Of a DNA stretch of 64,000 nucleotides, positions 15,683 through 24,842 are shown one piece after another; positions within the stretch are counted from its first letter, which is position 1, and every line of letters starts with the position of its first letter. Below the pieces are notes generated by a model. That model saw only the letters and a list, made by a program, of their open reading frames with translations. It ran no database searches and was not told the origin of the DNA. Source of the DNA: Chryseobacterium camelliae (GTDB taxonomy: Bacteria; Bacteroidota; Bacteroidia; Flavobacteriales; Weeksellaceae). The stretch lies in contig NZ_CP115859.1 of NCBI RefSeq assembly GCF_027920545.1, positions 1,978,001-2,042,000 on the forward strand. Reading direction: 5' to 3'. The translations under genes were made by a program, and so were the position numbers.

Positions 15683-16444
15683 TTAAACTTTATCTTTTAT
15701 CCAGCTATACAGAATTTCATTGAATTCATCCGGCTTTTCCATCATTGCTGCGTGACCGCATTTATCAATCCAGAACAAGTCTGAATTCGGAATAAATTTG
15801 TGCATATCTTCCGCAACTTCGGGAGGGGTTACATTATCCTGCTTTCCCCAGATCAGACACGTTGGTGTCAGAATTTTAGGCAAATCATTCAACATATTAT
15901 GCTTGATTGCGCTTCTTGCCAGCATTACCGTTTTGATACCCTTCATCCTGTCATTCACCACACTAAAAACTTCATCTACCAGGTCTTCAGTCGCAACAGA
16001 AGGGTCATAAAAAACCTCTTCCGTTTTCTTTCTGATATAAGAACGATCATTTTTTCGAGGAAAACTGTCTCCGAAAGTTCTTTCATATAAACCTGAACTT
16101 CCTGTAAGAACAAGATTTTTAACCAAATCGGGTCTTGCTAATGTCAAAATGAGCCCGACATGACCGCCCATCGAATTTCCGACAATAGTAACCGGCCCCT
16201 GAACATGGCTCTCAATAAACTTTATTATATATTTTGCTAAAGTCGTAAGATTGGTATTGAGTACCGGCAAATCGTAGATCGGTAACTGAGGAACATATAC
16301 TTTGAATCCTCTGTTTGAAAAAAAATCTACCATTTTATCGAAATTGCTCAAACCACCCATTAAGCCGTGTAATAACACCAATGGATGTCCTTCCCCCGCT
16401 TCTACAAAGGTATATTTCTTTTCTTTTTTTGTACTAAATATCAT
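15683..16444 (-). CDS. Alpha/beta hydrolase
   Basis: 253 residues. The oxyanion motif LLHGLMGG is near residue 25. The nucleophile elbow GNSMGG gives Ser91, the acid is expected in WGKQDNVTPPE, and the catalytic His in DKCGHAAMMEKP. No signal peptide was found, so it is cytoplasmic. Substrate class cannot be told; esterase, carbon-carbon hydrolase and haloperoxidase-like members share these motifs. A -7 box lies upstream at 16468-16475. Confidence 0.9.
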   Translation of the reverse strand: MIFSTKKEKKYTFVEAGEGHPLVLLHGLMGGLSNFDKMVDFFSNRGFKVYVPQLPIYDLPVLNTNLTTLAKYIIKFIESHVQGPVTIVGNSMGGHVGLILTLARPDLVKNLVLTGSSGLYERTFGDSFPRKNDRSYIRKKTEEVFYDPSVATEDLVDEVFSVVNDRMKGIKTVMLARSAIKHNMLNDLPKILTPTCLIWGKQDNVTPPEVAEDMHKFIPNSDLFWIDKCGHAAMMEKPDEFNEILYSWIKDKV

Positions 16445-16467
16445 ATAATGCCTGTAATAAAGCCTTG

Positions 16468-16475
16468 CAAAAATA
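16468..16475 (-). promoter_or_regulatory. Putative -7 box of the alpha/beta hydrolase gene
   Basis: TATTTTTG on the minus strand is an exact TAnnTTTG match, 24 bases before the start codon at 16444. Confidence 0.45.
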
Positions 16476-16660
16476 CAAATTAAACCTCAAAAAAATTTTG
16501 ATTACCCTAATTTAAAATAAAAATAATATAATAATCCTTTTTTTAGCCATTTTTTTGAAAATCTCTTTATTATGGCGCAAATAACAATAAATACAACCTT
16601 CATCATATCAAACGATTACCCCTTAAAAGCTCAATCTTTAATAAAACTTATTAACATTAA

Positions 16661-16711
16661 GGGAAAAAGTGGGAAAAAGTGGGAAATTTTAGAAATTATT
16701 ATATAAATTTG
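16661..16711 (+). promoter_or_regulatory. MraZ-type operator repeats and -7 box before mraZ
   Basis: Three GGGAA units with exact 10-base period occupy 16661-16685 (GGGAAAAAGT twice, then GGGAAATTTT); the second and third are preceded by GT, giving GTGGGAA. MraZ proteins bind tandem TGGG- or AAAGTG-type repeats before their own gene, so this is the expected autoregulatory site of the cluster. TAAATTTG at 16704-16711 matches TAnnTTTG. Transcription would then start at or next to the ATG at 16718, with the repeats covering the -33 region. Confidence 0.65.
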
Positions 16712-16717
16712 CTCCAA

Positions 16718-17176
16718 ATGAAAAGTTTCATTGGGACATATGAGTGTAAAATTGACGACAAAGGCCGCTTAAAAGTTCCTTCATCTTTAATCAAACAGAT
16801 GGAAAACTTCGACGACAAGGCGTTTGTAGTCAAAAGATCTGTGTTCCAACCTTGCCTGGAAGTTTACCCTATGAATGCATGGGATAAAGTGATGGGCAAA
16901 ATTAATAAACTTAACAGATTTATTAAAAAGAATGCTGATTTCATTAGAATGTTTACGGCAGGAGTAAAAACAGTAGAACTGGACAACGCAGGAAGATTAC
17001 AGATCTCAAAAGACCTGACTCACTTTGCAAGCCTTCAGAAAGACATTGTAATTACAAGCGCAGGAGAATTGTTTGAAATTTGGAACAAAGAAGCCTATGA
17101 GAAGGTAATTTCTACCAATGAAGTCGATTTCGCCAGTCTTGCCGAAGATGTGATGGGCTCTTTCGATGAAGAATAA
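16718..17176 (+). CDS. mraZ: Transcriptional regulator / division protein MraZ
   Basis: 152 residues from ATG 16718 (MKSFIGTYECKIDDKGRLKVPS). The two SpoVT/AbrB-type halves are visible: DDKGRLKVPSSL near residue 12 and LDNAGRLQISKDL near residue 90. MraZ forms ring oligomers and represses the division/cell-wall operon it heads. The GGGAA repeats 33-57 bases upstream are its likely binding site. A longer reading from 16679 would translate the promoter and is rejected. Confidence 0.94.
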   Translation: MKSFIGTYECKIDDKGRLKVPSSLIKQMENFDDKAFVVKRSVFQPCLEVYPMNAWDKVMGKINKLNRFIKKNADFIRMFTAGVKTVELDNAGRLQISKDLTHFASLQKDIVITSAGELFEIWNKEAYEKVISTNEVDFASLAEDVMGSFDEE

Positions 17177-17216
17177 TTACGCTGATTATTAAAAGCGAAA
17201 AAAACACAACTAAAGT

Positions 17217-18110
17217 ATGTATCATAACCCCGTTTTGTTGAAGCAAAGTGTAGATGATTTGGTAACGAATCCGGACGGAATATATGTGGACTGTACTTTT
17301 GGAGGAGGCGGTCATTCCAGAGAAATATTGAGCAGACTTTCAGATAAAGGAAGACTGTTCAGTTTTGATCAGGATTTAGACGCTCTTAAAAATACAATAG
17401 ACGATCCCAGATTTACATTAATCAATCAGAATTTCAGATTCCTGGAAAACTCTTTATTAATGTATGGAGTTTCTCAGATTGACGGAGTTTTGGCCGACCT
17501 GGGAGTTTCTTCCCATCAGTTCGATGAAGCGGAAAGAGGTTTCTCAACGAGAAGCAACGCTCCTTTGGACATGAGAATGAACGTGATGCAGGGACTTGAT
17601 GCAAAAAGAGTCATTAACGACTATGATGAGGAACAACTTGCTGATATTTTTTACTATTACGGTGAACTAAGAGAGGCGAGAAAATTGGCAAGAGACATTG
17701 TTCATCATAGAAAAACGAAAAGCATTGACACCACCGAAGATCTGAAAAAGCTATTCAGCTATCTTCCGCCACATAAGGTGAACAAGTTTTACGCACAGTT
17801 GTTTCAGGCTATCAGAATTGAAGTCAACCAGGAGCTTGAAGTTTTAAAAGAAATGCTGGTTCAGGCATACAATGTTTTAAAACCGGAAGGAAGGCTGGTT
17901 GTCATTTCTTATCATTCTTTAGAAGACAGACTGGTAAAAAGATTTTTGAAAAACGGAATGTTTGAGGGAGAACCCGAAAGAGACATTTATGGAAACTATA
18001 AGAAAGCATTTGAATTGGTAAAGAGTAAAGCGATCATTCCGGATGACAAGGAGATCGAAGAAAACTCAAGAGCCAGAAGTGCTAAGATGAGAACCGGAAT
18101 AAAAGTATAG
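17217..18110 (+). CDS. rsmH: 16S rRNA m4C1402 methyltransferase RsmH (MraW)
   Basis: 297 residues. The SAM-binding motif DCTFGGGGHSREIL lies near residue 24. DLGVSSHQFDEAERGFS and the C-terminal ISYHSLEDRLVKRF and ARSAKMR motifs are all typical. The enzyme methylates N4 of C1402 in 16S rRNA together with RsmI. It is the second gene of the cluster, 40 bases after mraZ. Confidence 0.96.
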   Translation: MYHNPVLLKQSVDDLVTNPDGIYVDCTFGGGGHSREILSRLSDKGRLFSFDQDLDALKNTIDDPRFTLINQNFRFLENSLLMYGVSQIDGVLADLGVSSHQFDEAERGFSTRSNAPLDMRMNVMQGLDAKRVINDYDEEQLADIFYYYGELREARKLARDIVHHRKTKSIDTTEDLKKLFSYLPPHKVNKFYAQLFQAIRIEVNQELEVLKEMLVQAYNVLKPEGRLVVISYHSLEDRLVKRFLKNGMFEGEPERDIYGNYKKAFELVKSKAIIPDDKEIEENSRARSAKMRTGIKV

Positions 18111-18160
18111 AAGTGAATGACTGAATTGTCAATAGTGAATTTTTAGCATTGACAATTGAC
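18111..18160. repeat. Heptad palindromic element, rsmH-ftsL gap
   Basis: A perfect 10-bp inverted repeat, AATTGTCAAT (18124-18133) and ATTGACAATT (18148-18157), is built from 7-base-spaced words (AGTGAAT, GACTGAA, TTGTCAA, TAGTGAA; then ATTGACA, ATTGACC). It reaches into the start region of ftsL. Confidence 0.6.
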
Positions 18161-18167
18161 CAACAAA

Positions 18168-18566
18168 GTGAATTCACTGCAAAAGCAAATTGACATTAAA
18201 TTGGCAAAAAGAACAACAAATCGCCCTCAGAAAAGATTAACTTTTATAGACATTATAAAAGGAAACTTCCTGAATCGTGACGAGGTTAAAATACATTACA
18301 AGTATTTTCTCCTGCTGTTTGTTCTGATGATGGCGATGATTTACAGTAATCACCTCGTCAACAAAAAGATAAAAATTGTCAACGCTTTAAAAGAAGAAAC
18401 TGAAGAATATAAATCACGAAACGCTTACGCCCAAAGTAAGCTGATCAAAGTAAAAATGGAATCGGAATTGGGGAAAGAAGTTGCACGGGATTCTTTAATG
18501 ACCCTGGAAAATCATCCTCATAAACTGCTAATAAAACTGGACAGTACAGATGCAAAAGCCAAATGA
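18168..18566 (+). CDS. ftsL: FtsL-like division protein
   Basis: 132 residues if translation starts at GTG 18168; a TTG at 18156 is the other candidate, and no in-frame ATG occurs near. A basic cytoplasmic N-terminus leads to one TM helix (YFLLLFVLMMAMIYSNHLV, about residues 49-67) and a periplasmic coiled coil. Size, topology and place between rsmH and ftsI are those of FtsL, although sequence is poorly conserved in this family. FtsL joins FtsB and FtsQ and activates FtsWI. Its end overlaps ftsI by 17 bases. Confidence 0.8.
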   Translation: MNSLQKQIDIKLAKRTTNRPQKRLTFIDIIKGNFLNRDEVKIHYKYFLLLFVLMMAMIYSNHLVNKKIKIVNALKEETEEYKSRNAYAQSKLIKVKMESELGKEVARDSLMTLENHPHKLLIKLDSTDAKAK

Positions 18567-20541
18567 ATACGACAACAAACGTAAAAAAACGTTAAGATGG
18601 GGCTACCTCTTTGCAGTGGTAGCTTTGTGCGTGTTTGTAATGTTTTTGACAAGAATAATCATCTTACAAAACACTAATGTTCAGGAAATTAAAGACGATT
18701 ATATTAATAAAAATTACCGGGAAGCAACCCTGAAAGCTGCCCGTGGGAACCTTTTCGCTTCCGACGGATCAATTCTCGCAACAACAGTAATGCGCTACGA
18801 CATCTATCTTGATTTTAAAACAATGAAAGATACTGTTTATACCAATAATATCGGTGCATTAACAGATTCTTTGAGTAAAATGTTCGGAAAATCAAGAGGA
18901 GAATTCAGAAAGAAATTTGACGAACAAAGAAAAAAGAAAAACCAGTACTATACTTTAGTAAAAGGTCTTGATTTCGATCAGTACGACAGAATCCGAAAAT
19001 TCCCGATCTTTAAAAAAGGGAAAAATAAAGGAGGCTTCATTGTCGACAGAAATTACAAAAGAGAACTGGCAACTTCAGAAATCGGAGCAGGAACCATTGG
19101 AATAGATGACGGTGAACATAAAGCCGGCCTTGAAGGGGCTTTTTCAAAATATTTACGTGGAACTGACGGAAAAAGATTAGAGCAAAGAATTAATTCATCT
19201 CAATGGAAACCTATAGACTTCTGGAAAGTTCAGGAACCAGTAGATGGAGAAGATGTTTATACAACCTTAGACCTTAGAATCCAGGACATTGCACATTCCG
19301 CTCTTCAAAAGCAGCTGATTAATTTCGAAGCAAAACACGGAACCGTGATTGTGATGGAAGTTGGAACAGGGAAAGTTCGTGCCATGGTTAATTTAAGAAG
19401 AAATGATGACGGAGATTATGTAGATTCTTATAATTACGCTTTAAAAGATAATATTGAACCCGGCTCTACTTTTAAAACCATTTCATTATTAGCAGCCATG
19501 GACGATGGTTTTATTGATGAAAACACAACAGTAAATGTAGGAAACGGAGTTTGGGTGTACGCAAAACAAAGAATTTCGGATGGTCACGGCGGCGGAACTT
19601 ATGATATCAGTGATGTTTTGGCAAAATCAAGCAACGTAGGATCTGCTAAACTGATTACAAAATATTATGCAGATAAACCGCAAATTTTTCTGGATCATCT
19701 AAAACGCTGGAAACTATTCGACAAAATGAGCATCGAACTTCCGGGAATTACAAAACCGAAAATCGTAACACCGGAAAATAAAAGATGGAATGCGGCCACA
19801 TTAGCGTCAATTGCTTACGGATATTCATCGAACATTAACCTTTTACAATTAGCAACTTTCTATAACGGAGTTGCTAATGGCGGTAAAATGCTGAAACCTC
19901 TGTTCATCGATAAAATCATGAAAGACGGGAAGGAAATGTACGTTGCCAAGCCTGAAGTAATGGTGAACAAAATGGCTTCTGAAAAAGCTATCAAAATGAT
20001 GACAAGCGCGCTGACCAAAGCCGTAGAAAAAGGAACAGCAAAAAGTATCTTCACTCCCAATCTAAAAATGGCCGGAAAAACAGGAACCGCAAGATTTGAG
20101 TACTGGTTGCCTGGTCCAATGAAATATCGTGCATCATTTGCGGGCTTTTATCCGGCAGACAATCCTAAATACACCTGCTATGTCATGATCAGTGAGCCCA
20201 ATACAGCAAAAGGATTTTATGGAGCAACTGTTGCGGCACCCGTTTTTAAAGAAATTGCAGGAAAGACTTTCTTAAAAACACCACAGAATATTGAAAGAGA
20301 AATGCTGGTTAACAATAAGGTAAACCTCAATAAAATGGTGGAGCCTAATGTGAAAATCGCAGTGAATAATAAACAAATGCCAAGTGTAGTAGGATTAATT
20401 GGTAAAAATGTAATCCCACAACTCGAAAATTTGGGGTATCGTGTAGATTACAAAGGAGTTGGAAGAATTAAGGAGCAATTCCCGTTGGAAGGCACGACGA
20501 TCAGTAAGAATCAGAGAATATATTTATCTCTACAGAATTAA
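18550..20541 (+). CDS. ftsI: Division transpeptidase FtsI (PBP3) with C-terminal PASTA domain
   Basis: 663 residues. A short cytoplasmic tail and TM helix (about 18-36) precede the pedestal domain and then the transpeptidase domain, with S306-T-F-K309, S360-S-N362 and K510-T-G512. The last 60 residues (MPSVVGLIGKNVIPQLENLGY) form one PASTA domain, as in spore-type and many Bacteroidota FtsI proteins. It crosslinks septal peptidoglycan with FtsW as glycosyltransferase partner. Start overlaps ftsL. Confidence 0.96.
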   Translation: MQKPNEYDNKRKKTLRWGYLFAVVALCVFVMFLTRIIILQNTNVQEIKDDYINKNYREATLKAARGNLFASDGSILATTVMRYDIYLDFKTMKDTVYTNNIGALTDSLSKMFGKSRGEFRKKFDEQRKKKNQYYTLVKGLDFDQYDRIRKFPIFKKGKNKGGFIVDRNYKRELATSEIGAGTIGIDDGEHKAGLEGAFSKYLRGTDGKRLEQRINSSQWKPIDFWKVQEPVDGEDVYTTLDLRIQDIAHSALQKQLINFEAKHGTVIVMEVGTGKVRAMVNLRRNDDGDYVDSYNYALKDNIEPGSTFKTISLLAAMDDGFIDENTTVNVGNGVWVYAKQRISDGHGGGTYDISDVLAKSSNVGSAKLITKYYADKPQIFLDHLKRWKLFDKMSIELPGITKPKIVTPENKRWNAATLASIAYGYSSNINLLQLATFYNGVANGGKMLKPLFIDKIMKDGKEMYVAKPEVMVNKMASEKAIKMMTSALTKAVEKGTAKSIFTPNLKMAGKTGTARFEYWLPGPMKYRASFAGFYPADNPKYTCYVMISEPNTAKGFYGATVAAPVFKEIAGKTFLKTPQNIEREMLVNNKVNLNKMVEPNVKIAVNNKQMPSVVGLIGKNVIPQLENLGYRVDYKGVGRIKEQFPLEGTTISKNQRIYLSLQN

Positions 20542-20562
20542 AAATATAAAAGCATCAAAGAA

Positions 20563-22023
20563 ATGCAATTAATTGAATTATTAAAAAGAATCCCAGTTTT
20601 AGAAATTCACGGTGAAAACACTTGTGAAATTTCCGAATTGGTGTTCGACAGCAGAAAGGTGACGGAAGGCTCTTTGTATATCGCAATGAGAGGAACGGTT
20701 GTGGATGGACATTCATTTATTGCATCTTCAGTTGAAAAAGGAGTAAAAGCAATTGTTTGTGAAGAATTTCCTGAGAATCTTGATGAAAATGTTACCTATG
20801 TTAAAGTAAAAGATTCATCTAAGGCATTAGGACAGTTAGCGTCTAATTTCTACGGAAACCCATCTGAAAAATTAAAACTGATCGGAGTTACAGGAACAAA
20901 CGGAAAAACGTCTGTTTCTACCCTGCTTTTTGATGTTTTTAAAAATTTAGGATACGATTCTGCCTTGCTTTCTACCGTTGAAATCAGAATTGGAAATCAG
21001 ATAATTCCGGCCACTCATACCACTCCGGATGTGATTACCATTAATAAAATTTTGGCTCAGGCGGTTGAAGAAGGTTGCGAATTTGCTTTTATGGAAGTAA
21101 GTTCTCACGGAATCGCTCAAAACAGAATTGAAGGACTACATTTTAAAATTGCCGGTTTCACTAATCTTACTCACGATCATTTGGATTATCATAAAACATT
21201 CGATGAATATTTAAAAACGAAGAAAAGATTTTTTGATCAGTTAGAAGATACAGCCATTGCCATCACCAATGTGGATGATAAGAACGGAAATGTGATGCTT
21301 CAGAATACAAAGGCTACAAAAAGATCGTATGCCTTGAAAACAATGGCAGATTTTCACGGAAAATTATTGGAAGTGGATTTCAACGGAATGCTACTGAACT
21401 TCAACGGAAAAGAATTCTGGACGACGCTGACAGGGAAATTCAATGTCTACAATTTGTTACTGGTTTTCGGAATTGCTTCTGAGCTTGGTTTTAAACAGGA
21501 TGAAATCCTTCAGGCCATCAGTCAGTTGAAAAGAGTTTCAGGAAGATTTGAAACGTTCAAATCCGATGGCGGAATTTTCTTCATCGTAGATTATGCACAT
21601 ACTCCGGATGCGTTGGAAAATATTCTGGACAGCATTAATGATATCAGAACGAAAAACGAAAGATTAATCACGGTTTTCGGTTGCGGAGGCGACAGAGACC
21701 ACTCAAAAAGACCTGAAATGGGAAATATTGCCACCAAAAAATCAACGTTGGCAATCATCACTTCAGACAACCCGAGAACGGAAGATCCGGCTGTAATTAT
21801 TAAAGAAATTGAAGCAGGCGTTGAACCTCAGAATTTCAGCAAATACACTTCAATTCCGGACAGAAGAGAAGCCATAAAAATGGCGATCAAGTTTGCAGAA
21901 CCTAAAGATATTGTTCTCGTAGCCGGAAAAGGCCACGAAACCTATCAGGAGATTAATGGTGTAAAACATCATTTTGACGACAAGGAGACCATCAATGAGC
22001 TTTGGAAATTAATGAGTAAGTAA
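20563..22023 (+). CDS. murE: UDP-MurNAc-tripeptide synthetase MurE
   Basis: 486 residues. The ATP loop GVTGTNGKTS is at residues 108-117. TTPD, EVSSHGIAQNR, the NLTHDHLDYH motif, KRVSGRFE, DYAHTPDALE and the ligand-binding DNPRTEDP are all present. DNPR is the signature of meso-diaminopimelate-adding enzymes, so this enzyme should add meso-Dap to UDP-MurNAc-L-Ala-D-Glu. It starts 21 bases after ftsI. Confidence 0.97.
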   Translation: MQLIELLKRIPVLEIHGENTCEISELVFDSRKVTEGSLYIAMRGTVVDGHSFIASSVEKGVKAIVCEEFPENLDENVTYVKVKDSSKALGQLASNFYGNPSEKLKLIGVTGTNGKTSVSTLLFDVFKNLGYDSALLSTVEIRIGNQIIPATHTTPDVITINKILAQAVEEGCEFAFMEVSSHGIAQNRIEGLHFKIAGFTNLTHDHLDYHKTFDEYLKTKKRFFDQLEDTAIAITNVDDKNGNVMLQNTKATKRSYALKTMADFHGKLLEVDFNGMLLNFNGKEFWTTLTGKFNVYNLLLVFGIASELGFKQDEILQAISQLKRVSGRFETFKSDGGIFFIVDYAHTPDALENILDSINDIRTKNERLITVFGCGGDRDHSKRPEMGNIATKKSTLAIITSDNPRTEDPAVIIKEIEAGVEPQNFSKYTSIPDRREAIKMAIKFAEPKDIVLVAGKGHETYQEINGVKHHFDDKETINELWKLMSK

Positions 22024-22109
22024 AATTTAAATTAAAAAATTTAGGAATTCAGAGATTAAGACATTACGAATTTCTAAATACCTTAATTTCTTAATCTTTA
22101 AATTAAATA
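22024..22109. repeat. Heptad palindromic element, murE-mraY gap
   Basis: An imperfect palindrome of 7-base words (AATTTAA, ATTAAAA, AATTTAG, GAATTCA, GAGATTA on the left; CTTAATT, TCTTAAT, CTTTAAA, TTAAATA on the right), with an exact AGATTAAG / CTTAATCT pair at 22053-22060 and 22090-22097. Confidence 0.5.
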
Positions 22110-22113
22110 GAAA

Positions 22114-23355
22114 ATGTTATACTATCTATACGAATATCTAACCAGCCAAGGAATTCACGTTCCAGGATTAGGAATGCTGAAATACATCTCCTTCCGAGCA
22201 GGAATGGCTGTTTTACTTTCTTTGATCATTGCTCTTATCTATGGAAAAAGAATCATCAACTATTTGAGATCAAAACAAATGGGTGAATTGGTTCGTGATC
22301 TTGGGTTAGACGGCCAGAAACAAAAAGAAGGAACTCCTACAATGGGAGGGCTTATTATTATTTTGGCTACCATTATTCCGGTATTACTATTTACTAGAAT
22401 CACCAATATTTATATTGTTCTTCTCCTGGTTTCGATGCTTTGGATGGGTGCTATTGGCTTTTTGGATGATTATTTAAAGAAAATCAAGAAAAATAAGGAT
22501 GGTTTAAGCGGAAAATTCAAAATCGTAGGACAGGTTGGGTTAGGATTAATTATCGGGGTTACGATGTATTTCCATCCTGATATTACGGTGAAAAGAAAAT
22601 ATGCGGATGCGAAAGTAGTGAACAGAAACAATGTAGAGCAAAACTTCATGCCTACGGAAAAAATCACTGTTTCCACTGTCCCTTTCGCTAAAAATAACGA
22701 ATTCGACTACAGCGGAATATTGTTTTGGATGAATGATAAAGATGCTCACGAATGGGCCTGGATTGTATTCATTCCTATTGTAATCTTTATTGTAACAGCG
22801 GTTTCAAACGGTGCAAACATAACCGACGGAATTGATGGTCTCGCAGCCGGAACAAGTGCAGTCATACTCCTTGTTTTAGCTTTGTTTGCTTACTTATCAG
22901 GAAACATCATTTTTGCAGATTACCTCAACATTATGTTCCTGCCAAATATGGGTGAAACCACCATTTTTGCCGTTGCCATGGTAGGTGCAGTAATCGGGTT
23001 TTTCTGGTACAACACTTATCCTGCTCAGGTTTTCATGGGAGATACCGGAAGTTTGATGCTGGGAGGAGTTATTGCCGTTTTAGCCATCATTTTAAGAAAA
23101 GAATTGTTGATTCCTGTATTGTGCGGGATCTTCTTGATCGAAAACCTGTCTGTAATGCTTCAGGTGATCGTTTTCAAATACAGAAAGAAAAAATTCGGGT
23201 TGGAATATGCCCAAAACAATAGATTATTTAGAATGTCACCATTACACCACCATTATCAGAAGGGCGGTTTTCACGAAAGTAAGATCGTAAACAGGATGAT
23301 CATCATTGGAGTAGTTTTGGCAATTGTGTGTTTAATCACATTAAAAATGAGATAA
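22114..23355 (+). CDS. mraY: Phospho-MurNAc-pentapeptide transferase MraY
   Basis: 413 residues, about ten TM helices. It carries [28 protein letters not shown], the catalytic [12 protein letters not shown], and the C-terminal HHHYQKGG motif. It transfers phospho-MurNAc-pentapeptide to undecaprenyl phosphate to make lipid I. The chain is about 50 residues longer than the E. coli enzyme because of an inserted loop around residues 150-205, a usual feature in Bacteroidota. Confidence 0.97.
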   Translation: MLYYLYEYLTSQGIHVPGLGMLKYISFRAGMAVLLSLIIALIYGKRIINYLRSKQMGELVRDLGLDGQKQKEGTPTMGGLIIILATIIPVLLFTRITNIYIVLLLVSMLWMGAIGFLDDYLKKIKKNKDGLSGKFKIVGQVGLGLIIGVTMYFHPDITVKRKYADAKVVNRNNVEQNFMPTEKITVSTVPFAKNNEFDYSGILFWMNDKDAHEWAWIVFIPIVIFIVTAVSNGANITDGIDGLAAGTSAVILLVLALFAYLSGNIIFADYLNIMFLPNMGETTIFAVAMVGAVIGFFWYNTYPAQVFMGDTGSLMLGGVIAVLAIILRKELLIPVLCGIFLIENLSVMLQVIVFKYRKKKFGLEYAQNNRLFRMSPLHHHYQKGGFHESKIVNRMIIIGVVLAIVCLITLKMR

Positions 23356-23360
23356 ATTTT

Positions 23361-23428
23361 GTGAAAAGTAAAAAGTACTTCATGTAAAGACACCAAATAC
23401 ACTGTACGTTTTACATTTTACATTTTAC
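23361..23428. repeat. Heptad palindromic element, mraY-murD gap
   Basis: The left arm is GTGAAAA-GTAAAAA-GTAC from 23361. The right arm is GTAC (23404) then GTTTTAC-ATTTTAC-ATTTTAC at 23408-23428. The arms are reverse complements with few mismatches, and both keep a strict 7-base period. Confidence 0.65.
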
Positions 23429-23442
23429 AAAAAAGATTATTT

Positions 23443-24771
23443 ATGAAAATAGTTGTTTTAGGAGGAGGGGAAAGCGGTTGCGGCGCTGCTTATTTGGCTA
23501 AAAAACAAGGTTTGGAAGTTTTTCTTTCAGACAAGGGTGCCATTAAGGATAACTATAAGCAGTTTCTTAATGATCATAACATTGAATTTGAAGAAAACAA
23601 CCATGATGAAGAAAGGATTTTAAATGCAAACTGGATAGTAAAAAGCCCGGGAATCCCGAAAAAAGCAGAGATTATTCATAAAATTCATGAGAAAGGAATC
23701 AGGCTTTCTTCTGAAATTGAATTTGCTTCGGAGTTCACAGATGCAAAAATCATCGCGATTACAGGAAGCAACGGAAAAACAACAACAACTTCTTTAATCT
23801 ATTACATTCTAAAGAATGACGGGTTAAATGTAGGCTTAGGCGGAAATATCGGCTACAGCTTCGCAAAACAGGTTGCCGATGAAAACCATGAATATTATGT
23901 ATTGGAAGTAAGTTCTTTTCAATTGGATGATATTCAGAATTTCAGACCTTATATTTCTTTATTATTGAATTTGTCTCAGGATCATTTGGATCAGTACAAC
24001 TACAATTATGAAGAATATGCTTTAGCAAAGTTCAGAATCACCGAAAATCAGGAAAACGACAATTTTTTCATCTACAATAAAGATGATGAAATGAGTAAAA
24101 ATCTTCTTGAAAAGCTGGAAATAAAAGCGAAAATGATCCCTTTTTCTACAAAAGAGAAGTTATCTGAAGGAGGTTTTATTGAGGGAGAAAATATTGAGAT
24201 TGACTTTCAGGATAAATTCTCCATGAAAATTGAAGAATTGTCCTTGTTAGGAAATCATAATGTTGCCAACAGCTTAGCCGCTTCAATTGCCGGTAAAATA
24301 TTGAAAATCAATAACGAAAGCATCAGGAATTCATTAATGACTTTCCAGGCCGTTGAGCACAGGCTCGAATTTGTAACTGAAATTGAAGGAGTTAAATACA
24401 TCAACGACAGTAAAGCAACCAACGTTAACGCAACGTATTATGCATTAGAAAGTATGAAAAATCCAACGGTATGGATTGTTGGCGGGTTGGATAAAGGAAA
24501 CGACTATACCGAAATTGAGGATTTAGTTAAAAGAAAAGTAAAAGCTATTGTTTGCTTAGGAATTGACAACCAAAAGATTATTAATTTCTTTAAAGACAAA
24601 AAAGAATTAATCTATGACACTTCAAGCATGGAAGAAGCCGTGAAAATTTCAAAATCTCTGGCTAAAAAAGGAGATACGGTTTTACTTTCACCATGTTGTG
24701 CAAGTTTTGATTTATTTAAAAGCTATGAAGACAGAGGTCGTCAGTTTAAAGAACAGGTGTTAAAAAATTAA
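23443..24771 (+). CDS. murD: UDP-MurNAc-L-alanine:D-glutamate ligase MurD
   Basis: 442 residues. The N-terminal Rossmann-like VLGGGESGCGAA motif binds the UDP substrate. The ATP loop GSNGKTTTT, EVSSFQLDD, LNLSQDHLDQY and VEHRLE, NDSKATN, and the C-terminal LLSPCCASFDLFKSYEDRG are all diagnostic. It adds D-glutamate to UDP-MurNAc-L-Ala. It is flanked by heptad elements on both sides. Confidence 0.97.
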   Translation: MKIVVLGGGESGCGAAYLAKKQGLEVFLSDKGAIKDNYKQFLNDHNIEFEENNHDEERILNANWIVKSPGIPKKAEIIHKIHEKGIRLSSEIEFASEFTDAKIIAITGSNGKTTTTSLIYYILKNDGLNVGLGGNIGYSFAKQVADENHEYYVLEVSSFQLDDIQNFRPYISLLLNLSQDHLDQYNYNYEEYALAKFRITENQENDNFFIYNKDDEMSKNLLEKLEIKAKMIPFSTKEKLSEGGFIEGENIEIDFQDKFSMKIEELSLLGNHNVANSLAASIAGKILKINNESIRNSLMTFQAVEHRLEFVTEIEGVKYINDSKATNVNATYYALESMKNPTVWIVGGLDKGNDYTEIEDLVKRKVKAIVCLGIDNQKIINFFKDKKELIYDTSSMEEAVKISKSLAKKGDTVLLSPCCASFDLFKSYEDRGRQFKEQVLKN

Positions 24772-24779
24772 TAGTTAAC

Positions 24780-24838
24780 AATGAATAATTAAAAGTGAAA
24801 TTGCTTTTTTCATTATTAATTTTTCATTATTCATTAAA
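24780..24838. repeat. Heptad palindromic element, murD-ftsW gap
   Basis: A perfect 10-bp inverted repeat, AATGAATAAT (24780-24789) and ATTATTCATT (24826-24835). Words keep a 7-base phase: ATGAATA, ATTAAAA, GTGAAAT on the left and CATTATT, AATTTTT, CATTATT, CATTAAA on the right. Confidence 0.6.
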
Positions 24839-24842
24839 TAAC

